64,000 nucleotides of DNA from Oegoconia quadripuncta (taxonomy: Eukaryota; Arthropoda; Insecta; Lepidoptera; Autostichidae): NCBI GenBank assembly GCA_949316235.1, contig OX438744.1, forward strand, positions 32,050,778-32,114,777, written 5' to 3'. Positions 26,601 through 41,600 of this stretch are shown piece by piece (the first letter of the stretch is position 1; every line of letters starts with the position of its first letter). The translations under genes were made by a program, and so were the position numbers. Under the pieces are notes generated by a model. It was not told the DNA's origin, did no database searches, and saw only the letters and a list, made by a program, of their open reading frames with translations.

Positions 26601-29600
26601 TTCGAGTTACCCACATTAGGGATAATCGCAGGGGTCAACACAACCGCAGTGCAATGGGTTAGAGAGTCTCTCCCTGGGGGAACCGCCTTATTGATCACGG
26701 TGTCCCCTATGCCAGGTAAGTATGCTCGAAACAGCTCAGTACTGGAGTAGTCAATGTTTGCCGGAAAATCTTAATAGCGCGATGTAGAAAGTGGCATCCG
26801 CGACATATAGAGGCAGTTTAATATGCTGGTTATGCCTCGTTTACGTTAGCGAGTAGGCTCTTGCCTAGAGTTAGCGGAATAATTTAATAGAGTTTCATAT
26901 TATAACACACATTCAAACTTCAATCAAAAGAATTGTTTATATTGAAAATAGTGTTTACCCTATATCACATATCAAGCAATCAAAAATGTATTTAATGTTT
27001 TCATTCAGCGGGTAAATGAACATATTCTTCAACCGATGATTATTATTTAATATTTCGCATACATTGTTTCATTAGGTGCCTAATATGTTTGCTAGTACAT
27101 ACACAACTGCAAAAAATATAGGCTACCGCCTAGTTGAGGCATCAGTCTTCCACAATTTTTTTTATAATAGTATATTCCTACTATGTATTCTGTAACTGAA
27201 TTGTACTGAGCTAACATTTCTGCATAGAGATTACTTTACGCCGCACGAAACGTATTCCTAAAATGTGATATTTAGGCGGTTAAGATTTTTTTGTATTGCA
27301 TATATTTTATATTAGACAGGGTGTGATCGTTATTATGACGCCAGATGATTAATTAATTAACGCCTGGCGTCATTTAACGATAACGATAATCACTTATTAT
27401 CCCCTAAATTGAATATACCAAACCAATGTGATATGAGATCAAAAATATCTTGCACATTTCAATTTTTGCAATATTATGCACAGAGTTATTTGAGATAATG
27501 TCTATCGACTAGAAACGACTCTGAAATCATGAATCCCAATAAAAAAAAGCCAATGATTCTACGTCACACACATCAACACAAACACAACATAGACACTCAC
27601 CAATCTCTTCGAGGATATCGTATTTGTCGTAAACGGAGCAAGTGTTGATATCGACTGGCTGTGGAACGTATTTGCTGTAGATATCGAAGACGTAGCTATC
27701 GTAGTCCTTGACTGGGCCGTGGTCCGCATTGCTGCGAATTCTTTTCCCGGACTCGTCCACTATGGGGAGATAAGTTCCATCATAATATCAGGTAATTCAA
27801 ATAATATTAACCACTAAATGATTTTATATGAATGGCTCTTTTTTAGGTAATTTCTTTGTAAAGATGATGTTTTTTGTAATTAGTGGATTACACTAATTAT
27901 TAATCCTTGTAACAATGACACTTCTGTCCATATGATCTGTGGTATACGTCTTCTGATGAATCCCTTTGTCGCACTTTATGATAACTACGAGAATAAAGAG
28001 CGGTTCTATGGGCTTACCCTGCGGTACGCCTTACATTACAAGAGTGAATACCTGGGTACTCTTTCTTCTTGAACTCCTTCTTGATAATTGCCTTGGTCTG
28101 CACCAGTGATGTGGTCTCGCTAGGGTCCGACCGGCCGTAGATGTTCTCGGCGTACACGCGGAACTCGTACTGTTTACCGGGCACTAAGCCAGTGATAGCC
28201 ATTGTTGTGAATCTGTGGCGACAAAAAATGGATCATAATAATCGTTGGAAGTAAAATAGAAGAAGTATATTGTAATCCGTGGTGAGTTAGAATGATGATT
28301 AAGCATGTTACATTTTGGTTTTCAGATAACGCTTCCATTATATTGCGCGGTTTGCCAAACTTTTCAAAAGCCTTCAAATTTTACAGGCTTGTTGATTCGC
28401 TCCGGACATTTTTCCCATAATATAACTCATGTTAATTTGCAGTCAGGTATATATGACGAATGATTAATATAGATAAAGCAATACCTGGTGTTGCCAACGC
28501 GTATCCAGCTCGACATAGGGTGTTCCCGTTTCTCGACTAGATAGTTGGTGATGTCAGAGCCGCCGTCCCAGACAGGCGCCTTCCAGCCGAGCGCCAGCGA
28601 GTCCACGCCGATGTTGTCACACGCAGGGAACCGCGGTGGGTCGGGACGATCTAGGCAGCGAGAGGTTATGATTACTTGGTTAGCTTTTGACAACACAGTT
28701 GCTGAGAACAATATAACTATTAAATTATAAAGCCACACTCCTCAACTGCAGGTGATAGAAAATTTGGCCTGACTATTCCTATCTTGCTCACTTAGGGCTC
28801 TCTCTAGGACTCTAAGGATTATTTACAACTACGAGGAAAAGAAGGGGAACTTAAGTGAGCAAGATCTCAATTTCTCCGACTTCACTTACGTATTTCAGTT
28901 TGCCTTTTTAAAACTGGTTTTTATATTACAAAAATGCACAATAACATTCATTATTAATTGTGAAATAGCCTAGCATGCGAACGAGCTCGTTACGTCCATG
29001 GTTGATTATCATCCAAATAGTCTGAAATCTTATAAATGCTTTCTTAATAAGTTTCTGTTTAGTAGTATCTTTAAATTTATTGAAGGGAAGAGTTTATATA
29101 TCAACCTTAACCTTAATGAAACAACGTATACATAGCCCTTTGAATGAGTTAAGACTTGGCGGAGGCGACTTATAAGACCTGCTTAGCCAGATCTTTTCGA
29201 AAATAAAAAAACCATATCAAATCCGTACAGCCGTTTTGGCGCTAGAATGCCATACACACAGACATAGGCTTCAAACGCATAACCCCTCTTTTGCAGAGGT
29301 TAAATAGACACTTACCGCTAATTTCAATGTTAATAGTAGCGCAGTCCTGTCCTAACTCGTTCTCAGCCGTTATCCTGTAAGGGCCGGAGTCAAGTTTGCT
29401 CGCATCGCGAATTGTTAAGATCGCGTGGCGTTCTGAAACAATAATATATTTAAATTAACTTATTGATACAATAAAATACAAAATAATGTGTTTTACACAA
29501 ATACGTTTTAGTTTTTATAGAGCTTTCAGCGTCGGCAATCAGCGATTGAATGTGGTATCAAAGTTTCGCGTTTAAGCGATTCGGAATAAAATGGAAATAT

Positions 29601-32600
29601 TTTTTTTTATGATTGACTTGTTTGACCATTATCCTGTTGGAAAGTGACGATGTGGTCGATGATGAAGCAAGTGAACTGAGTAGATGCCGATCCATCCTGC
29701 TCTTGAAGATTATTGTACCCTATGTCTTTATGAGAAGCGGAATAAACAGCGTACAACCTAGAAAATAACGTAAAATAGAAAATTGTCTCGTTTCCTCACC
29801 TTTCCTCTCAACGTGATAGTGCCCACCGGACTCGATGGTCTCCCCCTCGCGCACCCACGTGATCTTGGGTACAGGATGACCAGTGAAGGGGATCTTCACA
29901 ATCACGTTCTCTCCCTTGTCGAAGTAAGCGGTCACGCGGAAGCGCGGCGGCACGTTCAACTTTGGTGCGGCTGTAATAAATAACTTATGATTAGATGCCA
30001 GTGTCATTTAAAGTGCAACAGTTTAGCCTGATGTTAAGGGAATACAACAATGCTATTGATATTGTTACTTGACGGTAGACTTGGATAAAATAGTGGTTGT
30101 TGGCCAGGCGGCATTTAAAATGCCCTACCACCAACCAAACCGAGCTTAGAATTGAATCCGAACGGTGGTCAAAAGGTTTCAAATTTCTCTATGGATTGTA
30201 ATCACATCAATCTCTTTTATCGGATAGATTCAGATGAAAGCTAGTATGGACATTAACCGCTTAACGACATCCAGTCTAACATTTTTTTAAACTTTTTATT
30301 TTAAAGGTCTTTAACAGTAATGGCAATGCTAAACCCATCATAACTAAAAATAGCTGGGTTCAGCCAGAACGCTATTAAATATACCTACATCTAATTTTCC
30401 CAAAGCCTAGGTTCTTGTAATAATGTTGTCTTCCGGTGGCGTAAAGGACATATCTCTTTAGTTAAAAGCTCTTTAATATGTTTATGGTTGGTAGTAAGGC
30501 ATTTTAAATGACCGCCTGGCTAGCTACCACCATCTTATCTAAACCTGCCGCCAAACAGCAATGATAATAGCATTGTCGTGTTCCGGTTGTCAGAGAAGTC
30601 CCCCAAATAAGATGGGGTTTCCGGGTCAGTACGCTACCACCTTCGGCCTTATCTTCACTTAACATCAGGTGTGATTGAGGTCAAGTGCTAACCCGTTGTG
30701 TATAAAAAAAAGAAAATCTTCAACTGACCAATCTGCTGGTCTAGTCAGTGACTACCGATCGCCTACGAATTTCTTCATTCCTGATCCGATCTCGTAGTGA
30801 AACGCCGAGCATCGCCCTCTCCATAGCTCGTTACGTAATCTTGAGCTTTCCGAGGCCCATTGTGAGAGACCACGTTTCAGTGACAAGTCTTCACTGATTA
30901 AAGACCTTCGTCAACAAAGACGATCGATAACCATACTTACTCATGATCAGAAGCTCTGCTCTGGTGCTCTTCACACCGGCTTTATTGACAGCTCGGCAGA
31001 CGTACTCGTCCGCGTCTTCACCGAACACGTCCATCACGGTGAGGAAGTGGTTGTCACCCTCGCTCCAGATGCGGTGACGTGGGCCGTTGGTGATCTCGCG
31101 GGCACCTGGGTTTTAATAAAGTGTTTTATATTATTTGCGAAACGTTGGAGTTAGTCGTCAGTCCATAGAAAGTAACCTTAAGTTCCGAGGTGGAATGGGT
31201 GTCGGTCCTACCCGCACATAATAATAAGAATATTTGCCAAGACCGGGCTGTATATCGCTTCCAGGTTCATAAGTGGACATCTTAGCACTTACGATTAAAG
31301 TATTTATGAAAGCTTTGAATATTTATTTATTTACTTTAGGTACATTAACAGTAGTACATATATTATAGTTCGATGTGACATGGTTTGTGGTACAGCTCTT
31401 ATATGTCTACCAATTACAAATGTACTCAGCATTAAGTGTAAGTGTGTAAGTACTCGTATATTATTTTTAAAAACTTTATGTGAACAGTGAAAAATATCAT
31501 TATCGTTAAAATTGTTACTTAAAGTAACGTGTTACTTAAGGTTAATAAACGATAATTGTCTTAAACAAAAACAAATTCAATAAAATCTAAATTGTTAGAG
31601 CTGGAAATGCACGAGCCCGAATGTACGTAGCACCAACTTGACTCACATACGCACTTCGCTTTCATATATCTGATTTCAAAATCAATCCAAATCAAAAACT
31701 TCCGTGCTTTGTTGTTTTAAATATTAGTTTAATTATTAAAATAATTTCAATAAATATCGTGTCCAACATTTTAACGTTTAAAAATCACAGTGGTCTAATG
31801 ATAAGACTTATGGAGCATATCGTAATAGAATAGATAAATGTTGTCAACTAACCCTTGTACCACGTGATAGTAGGCTTCGGTGAGCCAGTGATAGTGCACT
31901 GGAACTTGGCGTTGTGGTACTGGATGCAGTTGGCATTCTTCAGCGGCTTCACGATCTCGGGCGGTGTGGCAGCTGGGAAAAAACATGCGAAAGTGAAAAT
32001 TTAAAAATATGGCTAGTTTTGTAGAGGACGGACTCTGCCTTCAGACCCGGATGCGTGTATGAATCCCGAAAGGGGTAAATGTTTTACGAACAAAAAATTA
32101 TAAAATTGCGGTAAATTCTCTAGACTAGATATAGACAAGGGCAATAGCGGAATACTGAAGATTATTTATATTGATGTGCTGACCCTGGTGTGTCTATCTA
32201 TATTAGAAGTTAGACTTTTGATATGGATATAAATTGTAATGTTTTTTGTTATTTTGTTACTAATACTATAATTTTAAGATTATTGTACATACATATAGTT
32301 AATGTATTTTCGTATCTGAAAGTAAATATAGCTGGCTTCTGAACCAATGCAGTTACAATGTGGTGGCCAAGAGGAGTGACAAAATCACTAGGCAGACCGC
32401 TGACCCGATCGAATGACATCGTATAATTGATGGAATCTCATTGGATACTGGCACAGGACCGTAAGAATTGGCGTAATGGAAGAGCGGGCCAGCAGTGGGA
32501 GGATGTAAGCTGAAATTGACGATAGCGTTGTGGTATACTACATCTGACACACCTCTACCTTACATTATATAACTAGGTTTAGGTATACAGAATAGGACGA

Positions 32601-35600
32601 CTCATTTGAGGTCAATACACGCGTATAATATTATTGGATGGATGGTGATTGTTGTCTTAAATATTTATGTTAAGGTACTGACCTTTAGGATCGACGACCT
32701 TGACCTGTTGGCTGGCGGTGCTAGGCGGTGACAGTCCAGCCTCATTGACGGCGGTGACCCTGAACTCGTACTGGCGGCCCTCGATGAGGTTGGAGCAGTT
32801 CAGCTGGTTGGGGAGGCAGAGCGCGATGTTCACACGCTGCCATGTTGACGCACCAACCTCGCGTTTGTCGACCCAGTAACCTTTGGGTAAGATCACGTGT
32901 TAACATAAAAGAAATGACATATATCTACCCAATGCGCCAACGGTGATACTCCGCCTTCTTTGTTCTCTCTTGCAATGAAATTTCAAATATTTAAAAATTC
33001 AGGAATTTTTAAAAATATGAAGCTGTGACCGACGGACGAAATCGCACCATAATCCTGTTTTACCATTTTGATAGGGAACCCTAAAATAAAGAATGGCTTC
33101 CTATAATCTTAAAGGCCCTGATTTTTTGCACATGGATGAATGTATTCTAACAAATGGGTAAAAATGCTTTAGATATAGTATTTATTTAGTTTATATTTAG
33201 TAATAAAACATAGACTATTAGTATTATTGCCACTGTTAATATATTTGCGTCGGAGAATATACTTAGAACTATCACTATTTTAAAAAAAAACGATCAATAA
33301 CTTCTTTACATTTACGACCACTCAATAAATAATTTTTAGAAAATACAAAGTAACATTGATACATTTTTAGAAAATTGTTTTAGGAGATCATAGCATCTTC
33401 TACAACCCAATGAAGTTCACAGTGGTAACTTCAATTTAATATTGTAGTTCACAGTGGTACCCAATGAAGTTCACAGTGGTAACTTCAATTTAATATTGTA
33501 GGTTATTTTTTAATGCACATCGGATTGGTACTTGACCTCAATCACACCTGATGTTAAGTGAGAGGTCGAAGGTGGAAGCGTACTGACCGGGAAACCCCAA
33601 TACATTTGGAGGACTGGCTATCTTATCTCTGAGAACCGGAACACAACAATGCTATTAACATTGCTGCTTGGCAGCAGATTTAGTTAAGATGGTGGTAGCT
33701 AGCCGGGCGGACATTTAAAATGCCATACCACCAACCAAACCGAGTATTTAAACATGTCCCCCGCTGGGGATCGAACCCGCGACCTCCGAATCGTAAACCC
33801 AATTTGTTTACATTGAGCCACGGAGGCGGTTTTATAACTAAATACCTATACTAATACCTAGTATCCATAGTACAAGCTTTGCTTAGTTTGGGACTAGATG
33901 ATTGGTGTAAGTGTCCAAAATATTTATTTTATAAAAAAAAAAAAAAGCAGGCTACAGACTTGTTAGATAAAATTTTATTCTATTATTGATGGGTACTCTA
34001 TCCTTCTACAAAAAATCAGGAACTTTAAGATTATAGGAAGTTACACCACAAAAATTACGTATGGACTAGTAGGGAAACTTCATAATTATGACGTTCACTC
34101 CGCCAGCCTATCATCACTGCTTGTGGTTACTGATTACTGACCTTGTACTCTGGCGCCTCCATCGTTCTCGGGTTTGTCCCATTCCAGGTGGACGAAGTCA
34201 CCTCCGACCTCCAATATCTTCGGAATGCCAGGTGCTGATGGTGGGTCATATGGTGCTTTGGCCTGAAGATGAAACATTTACGAAATAAGTTTCATTATAA
34301 TTGAACTGCTAAAGTGGCAAAACAACCGACTGTGTTTGTCCGTATATTTATTTCTTTAATTAATCTGGGGTCCAAGGTAGCAATACAGTCACGTAGGCAA
34401 CGTCTACCTTCAGTAGGCGCCGTGTTGAGTACCACTGTTGATCCTAGTTTATAAAAGTTACAGTGGGAGGAGTGTGGGGGCGGGATTTTGCATTTAATGG
34501 AATGCGAATGGGAGTGAAGGTAATGAGCTACACTCCTTTTGCGAGGGGGGAAATGGGAAACTACTTTTTTCTAGTTATGTACCCTATTTTTATTTATTAA
34601 TCTGGGGTCCAAGCTATTCTATTAGTACAGTAACGCAATCACGGTTTTTTTGCTCAAGTGTTAAGGAGATCCGGTCTCACATGGTACTCGTACTTAAGCA
34701 CAAAACCAAGCTTACCTTGATGGGATTCGCGCCCTCCAAAGCTGGCCCGATTCCGTTCTCATTGGCCGCGTGTATCCTGAAGTTGTACTCTTGTCCCTCG
34801 GTGAGCCCTTGCACGGTGAACCTCGTGTCACGGACGGACGAGGCGATGGTGATCCAGGCGGTGCCTGACGTGTCGTTACGCTCCACTACGTAGTGAGTAA
34901 CTGTGGGGAGAGGAGGGATAGCTATACTATTGCATGACGACACTCGTGTAGTCAAACAAAAACGGCACATACACAGAAAATGCACTTGCACTTTTTCTTT
35001 CTTTCTTTCAAAATCGGTCGAGCCGTTTAAGCTACAGAAGTTAACATAGAAATCTCCATACATACATACTTACACTCGAATAACATTACCCTTCTTTTTG
35101 GGGCCGTCGGGTAAAAATAAAGTGCAGTTATCATAACTACAGTTTAATAGTGTCAATTTTTTATATTCATGCAGAATGCAGCCCGAATGTAGGGTCGATG
35201 CTGTCTTAAAACAGTAAATCTTAGATCATGGAGGCAGTTGCTAAGCCAATTTGTTGGCTCACGGCCAACTTGAGAATCCAGTTGCGCTTTTAATGAAATA
35301 TGGGGTAAACTTTTTGAGCTGTCACGAAGAGAAATTTATAAAAGTAAAAGAATTTACTGGAATCACTTCGGCTACAACTTCAAATTCCATCACAATTCAT
35401 TAATTTCTTTTAAGATGGTTTACAAAATAGTGGCTCCGGTCGTCCATAGCTTGATATATTTTATGTTATGTTAGTTTACTTTAAAATCTTCATTTAAGTA
35501 TATATACTTGAGTGTAATCAACAGGTAATTTTTTAGGGATTTATCTAAATGATATGTTACATAGCTTGTAGGTACTTTTAATATAATATAAATTCCATTT

Positions 35601-38600
35601 TAGATTTTTTTCTATGCACGACGGGTTCGTACTTGACCCCAATTACACCTGATGTTAAGTGAAGATGAGGTCGAAGGTGGAAACGTACTGACCCGGAAAC
35701 CCCAACACATTTGGGGGACTGGCTATCTTATCTCTGACAACCGGAACACAACAATGTTATTAACATTGCTGCTTGGCGGCAGATTTAGATAAGATGGTGG
35801 TAGCTAGCCAGGCGGACATTTTAAAATGCCCTGCCACCAACCAAACCGAGTACTTAAACATGTACCCCGCTGGGGATCGAACCCGCGACCTCCGAATCGT
35901 AAACCCAATGTTGTTTACATTGAGCCACGGAGGCGGTTAAATCAACTAAATCAAGAATGTGGTCAAACGTGTTAGCAGTACAATAAAACTTTATAAATTC
36001 CATAAACGTCTTAATACCTGGTAGTCCTCCATCGTATGTAGGCGGTTTCCATGCCAGGGTGCACGAGTGACGGGTCACGTCTGTGGTCTCGAGGGGTCCT
36101 TGAGGGGGCCCGGGGAGGCCTGTCACCGTCACTGAGAATGTGTCGGATACTTCGCCGGAGTTGTTCTTGATTGTTAACTTGTATATACCTGACGAAAGTA
36201 TGTAAGATTTAACATTTTTTTAATTTATTACTATTAAGTTACCTCGGCTTTGCACGGGTGCTACTATTTTCTATAACTATAATATGCATGTGTTATACAT
36301 ACAAGGCGTGGCGTAGCAGTAAAATAGGACCAACCCCTCTACTTCTGTGGGTGTCGTAGAAGACGGCTTAAAGATCGTGAGCATACAGCATAGACCAGTG
36401 ATGGGCAGCAGCACCATTGGTTCGGGGCCCGCCTGCCCCGCATGGCGATTCCCATGGAAAGCGATGCAAATCGCTCCATGAGAAAGGCTTATTTTCAATT
36501 ATGGACTTTTCACGGGTCTTAACGTGATACATACGAATATCACTGCTGGAAAATATACTCTAAATAATAGTGGAAACGTATCAGAACCAGTAGGTTAGGC
36601 CAACTAAGCGCACATCCGGACCGCAACCGCAAAAAAACAGCAAATTTGGTACTAATTATGTAAACGTGGGGTACAAATTACTACTGAAGGCTGATGACAT
36701 TTAAACCTGACTCTGTCACTTCCACCCATTCTGATGGATGCGGTTACCTCATCTCAAACAGCTGGAAGAAAACAATGCTATTTGCATTGCTGCTAGGTAG
36801 AAGACTCAGTCCTGCCTACCGCCAAGGTAGGCCCCGCAGTGTTTTATGGGGTAACGCATTTCCCCGAAAAGGTGGAAGACTCAGACAAGGATCGACAAAT
36901 CAAAGCGACATCTCAATACATAAACTAGTCAGACGTCGTAAGTTACCGTCAACCGTCGCGTGACATCGCCGATGTTTACGTTGCGATGTCGCATCGCTTT
37001 GATGTGTGTCACTCTTAAGATAACGATAGAAATGCCTAACTAAACCGAGTACGTAACACGTGGAGTGTTGGGAACCGAACATGCGATTTTCGATTTGTAA
37101 GCTCGCTTTTGTTCACATTGCAAATTAAGATCGTACGTAAATTAGTGTTGTACGTAAAGTCCACTCACCCATATCATCTTTGCTGATATCCTTGATGAAT
37201 ATAAGGATATAATCATCGAAGACTGTGTATTTGAGGTGCGGCGACTCCGACACTTTGTGTCCGTCTTTGGTGAGAGTGACGTCAGCGGGCTGGTCTCCCG
37301 TGTAGAGGATCTTGATCTTCGTGTTGTCGTGCTCTGGGAGGTGGAGGTCGCCGGGCATGCGGGTGATGCGTGGCGGGTCTGAGGTAGACAGATAAAGTAA
37401 TGAAACAATTATGGAATTCGTAAAGGTGAAGAATTAACATCATTAGTAGGGATGCTGGACAAATAATCCCAGCATCCTGGTGGGGCCGTCAGTGGGTCAA
37501 TCACACACACGCACAAACACGCCACAATATTCTTAGAATGGGTTTTATTTTACATCTTAGTTTATATTGCGCTGATGTATTTGTATTAGCTTCGGGTGGT
37601 GTGTTTTGAGGTTAGGTAATTTAATTGTATTTTTTAACTATATTTCCCAACTTCTAGGCATATGTTACGATTACACTTTTTGTTATACTTAATCAAAGCC
37701 TTATTGCTTTGATTAAGTATAACTATAACTAACTATTGCAAGTTTTGACTTAGAGAACGCAGAGTTTCTATGCGGTACTGAAAACACATGGTCGCCTGCC
37801 AATCTTCTTTGTCACGATGGTGATAACACCCGCAAATCAATCAATCAATACGGAACTGTACTTAGAAACCTGGTACTGGTTTCAATCAAATGATACCCAA
37901 AGACTCACTTCCGATCTTGAGATGGCCAGTGCAGTAGATGAAGCCGATGTTGTTGACAGCTTCGCATGTGTAGTCGCCGTCGTCGGCGTCTGTCGCCTCC
38001 AGGATGTTCAGACGGAGCGTACCCTCGCGGGACTCAGCGATGAACCTGGAAACGGTCATCATTCATATTAGACTATTTGTATAGTACTTGCATTAGTTAG
38101 TGGTAGGACATTTTTAAATGTCCGCCTGACCAGCTACCATCTTATCTGAGTTGGTTAAAATAGCATTGTTGTCTTTCGGTTGTTTGAGATAGACAGCTAG
38201 TCTCCCAATCCAAGTCGCGTATGTTAACCCGTCAGTAACTCACCTAGTGCCAAGTATAATCTCCCTGCCATTCTTCAGCCACCTGCCAGTCGGCACGGGG
38301 TTGCCAGTCGCGACACACTCCAGGGTAAACGCCCGGCCGAGAGGCGCGCACATGTGCGGTGGCATTTGTTTCACCCATTCCGGTTTAGTGCCGCCGATCT
38401 CTTCGCCGGTTCGCACTGGCGTTGTGCATGTCGACGGCTCGGATTTACCTGTGTATGAGGGTATATGTCAGAAAACTAGTATGTTACTATTACTAAGGAT
38501 AAGCTATGCCTTGGAAACAAACGATTGCGAATCCCAATCCAGCAATTACATCGCTGTCACTTCGGTGAAAATAACACAAGTTGACGACACGACAGTCTAA

Positions 38601-41600
38601 TTCCAAATAGTTACAAAGTTTCAAATTTCGAATGTTATTGCGTGAACAAAAACGCATTCTAAATTTGAAACTTTCCAATATCGAATCGATTATCGACAGT
38701 CGACTAAACAAATATCTTTATCATTGAAACAAATGCCTTTCTCTGCTTGTATGCAAGTAAAACCTGCATGCAATTTGCACACTATCGAAAACATGTTTCC
38801 AATGCAAACAACTTGTATGCAAATATAACATATAGTTTAAACTGGATGAGTTTTTTACGGTAAGGAAAAAAATAGGGCATATTAGGTAAGCTATTTTGAA
38901 ATTAAATGCATATTAAATGCACATATAATCCATTGAGGATCGAAATTACGACTAACTTATTTGTAAACATTAGGAGAAAGGTGTACATACCGGCAGCGTT
39001 GACGGCGATGATGCGGAACTCATAGTCCGCCTTCTCGTTGAGGTTCATCGCGGTGAATGTGGTGTCCTGCACATTGTAGTCGTTGCACTTCACCCACACT
39101 GAGCCGCCGACGTCACGACGCTCGATTATGTAGCCGGTCACACGGGAACCTACGAACGGACACAAGACTTGATAACTTTGTGATATTAAAGATGGTCGCC
39201 ATGTGGTATTAAACATGGAGGTTGGTCGAGGACGGGGGGTTCCGTAAATAAGACTAGTTGTCTATCGCGATGTTGCACGAACAAGGCCCTTTAATAATTA
39301 ACAAGCCGATTTATAATATCGGTATCGGCGCTGACTAAGCGATATGCGTTTATGTTGCAGTAAACCATTACGCTACGGTTAAATACCGAAATAAGGCAAG
39401 GTTATCAATATACTACAACTCCCCCGAAAAGTCCATCTCAACTTGGTTGAATTAAAACATAGCCCAGATGATTAATATGTTAAACAGGAACTGGTGGCCG
39501 GTGGGGTATTAAATTTCTCGAATAGAGACCACGTTCCTACGTCCATTCACAAGGTGGATAGGCGACCTAATAAAGGTAGCGAAATCGCTGGATGCAGGTC
39601 GCTTTCAACCGGTCACTCTGGAATTCTATGGCAGAGGCCTATGTCCAGCAGTGGACGTCCTGTGGTGTTCAACTCATTAACGATAAGACCACCCTAGATT
39701 ATAGCGGCCTGTATCCAACAATATCATGTGACCTTCACCAGGACTCCACCTTGCAAGTCGAATATACAAGGTTATATTTTAAAATAGGTTATACCTAGTT
39801 TAGGAGGCAGGAATCCCTACTGTTGTTTTACACTATTCAAATGTACCTAACCTCTTATACTTAAATTTGTATAGAATTCAACTTTAGAATGTGTTACAAT
39901 AGGTAATAATAGTAAGTAAATGTTCGCAAGTGATAGTTACAAGTGTGAAACGTTTGTATATATAATCTACGATGTATGTATAATCTAATATACGATGTAC
40001 ACCAAAGACCCTATACACCTCAATAGTTTATATATTTTGTAATCAATATGACTAGAAAAAATAAAATAAAAATAAATGATTGTTCCAATCCGATTACTGT
40101 TATGTTTCCACTTGTAGAGTGTTTATCATTCCTTAATTACATAAATAATTGAAGATAAAAACATAACCCCACATTTTCAGCCGGAATCGAATCTGTACGA
40201 GCTTCTGACCGAACTAATTTTAGGTTTCAGGTATAGAATAAACAAATATGTAGGATTTGACATTCAAACGTGTTCGCTATAATTTATCGGTACGGATTTT
40301 AAGTCGAATATTAAGTTTAATAGGTGCTTAATGTCCACAACTGTCCGATATCACCAGACGACTAATGAGACGCGGAAGTTAAAGTGAGCAATTTCTCGAT
40401 ATTTTGGCAAACTGCGCTCAGAGGTTGTTGGGTGATGATTAGATTGCCAAATGAGAGTTGTGATGTGACTAACCGCCGTCAGTAGCAGGCGGGTCCCAGC
40501 TGAGGTCCACATAGTTGCGGCCCACTCGGAGCACGCGGGGAGCGTGCGGGGGGCCGGGGGGGCCGCAGCGGGGCCGCACGCGGAACGGCTGCGAACTGCT
40601 GGAGTACTTGCTGAAGCCAGCCGCGTTCTTCGCGCGAACGCGGAACTCGTACTCGTGGCCGGCTTCGAGGTTGTACGCCTGTAGGACAGGTGAGTTGATG
40701 CGATTATTAAAAAGTTTTATATCATCCATTAAAACGTTGTTATAGTTTTTGACTAGACATTTTTATGAATTTTTAACGTAAAGGGTGCATTTACAGGACG
40801 AGCTTGAAGCGCCGAATTTGTACATGTATTCCTCGATTATTTAATTGATACGCTTGATAATTGATTTAAAAACACAATGTAGGTAAATGGTTACTATATA
40901 TATATATATTTACTTTTAACATGCTACAAATTATTCAGCGGTAAAAAAAAATTAAGTCAATATTGCATAAAATCTAAGTTAGGATTCTATAAATAAAATT
41001 TGTACTAACACCTATGGAATGTATTTGTCAAATACAATAAAGCATTTAAAACAAATACATTTATTACCAGCAAGTAACATGGTAATTTAAATGATAATTC
41101 AGAATAAATGTTTTAAGATTAAATATCCTTAGACATACACACAGCGCCATCTAGTTCCACACTAAGCAACTAGGCTTGTATTATGGATACCAGGTGGTTG
41201 ATAAACTACACAAATACATTTTTTTTTTTGTAAATAAATACATAAATAAATGAAAAACATCCATAACTCGGGAACACATGTCTGTATTCATCATACAAAC
41301 ATATGCCCCTAGCGGGATTCGAACCCGCGACCTTTTGGTATAGTAGCAGAGTTTCTAACCACTACACCAAACAGGTCGTCTAACCACTACACAAAAATGA
41401 TTGAATATCAAGAAAACAATTGACGACCGATTGGTATAGCGGATAGTGGCCCTGTCAGCGAAACCAACGGTTGCGGGTTCGAATCCCGCGACGGGTAAAT
41501 GTTTGTGCGATGAATATGAACATTTATTCCTGAGTCATGGATGTTTATATAAATATTTATGTATGTTTATCCGTTATCTAGTATCCATAGTACAAGCTTT

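Larger units (their letters stand above)
24120..27600. other. largest intron (3.5 kb), between kinase linker and N-lobe
   Basis: Holds the inverted repeat at 26060-26175, the hairpin at 27326-27384 and a short LINE-tail word at 26445. Otherwise it is AT-rich with no recognised gene. Short open frames at 25308-25490 (plus) and 26378-26590 (minus) show no domain. Confidence 0.6.
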
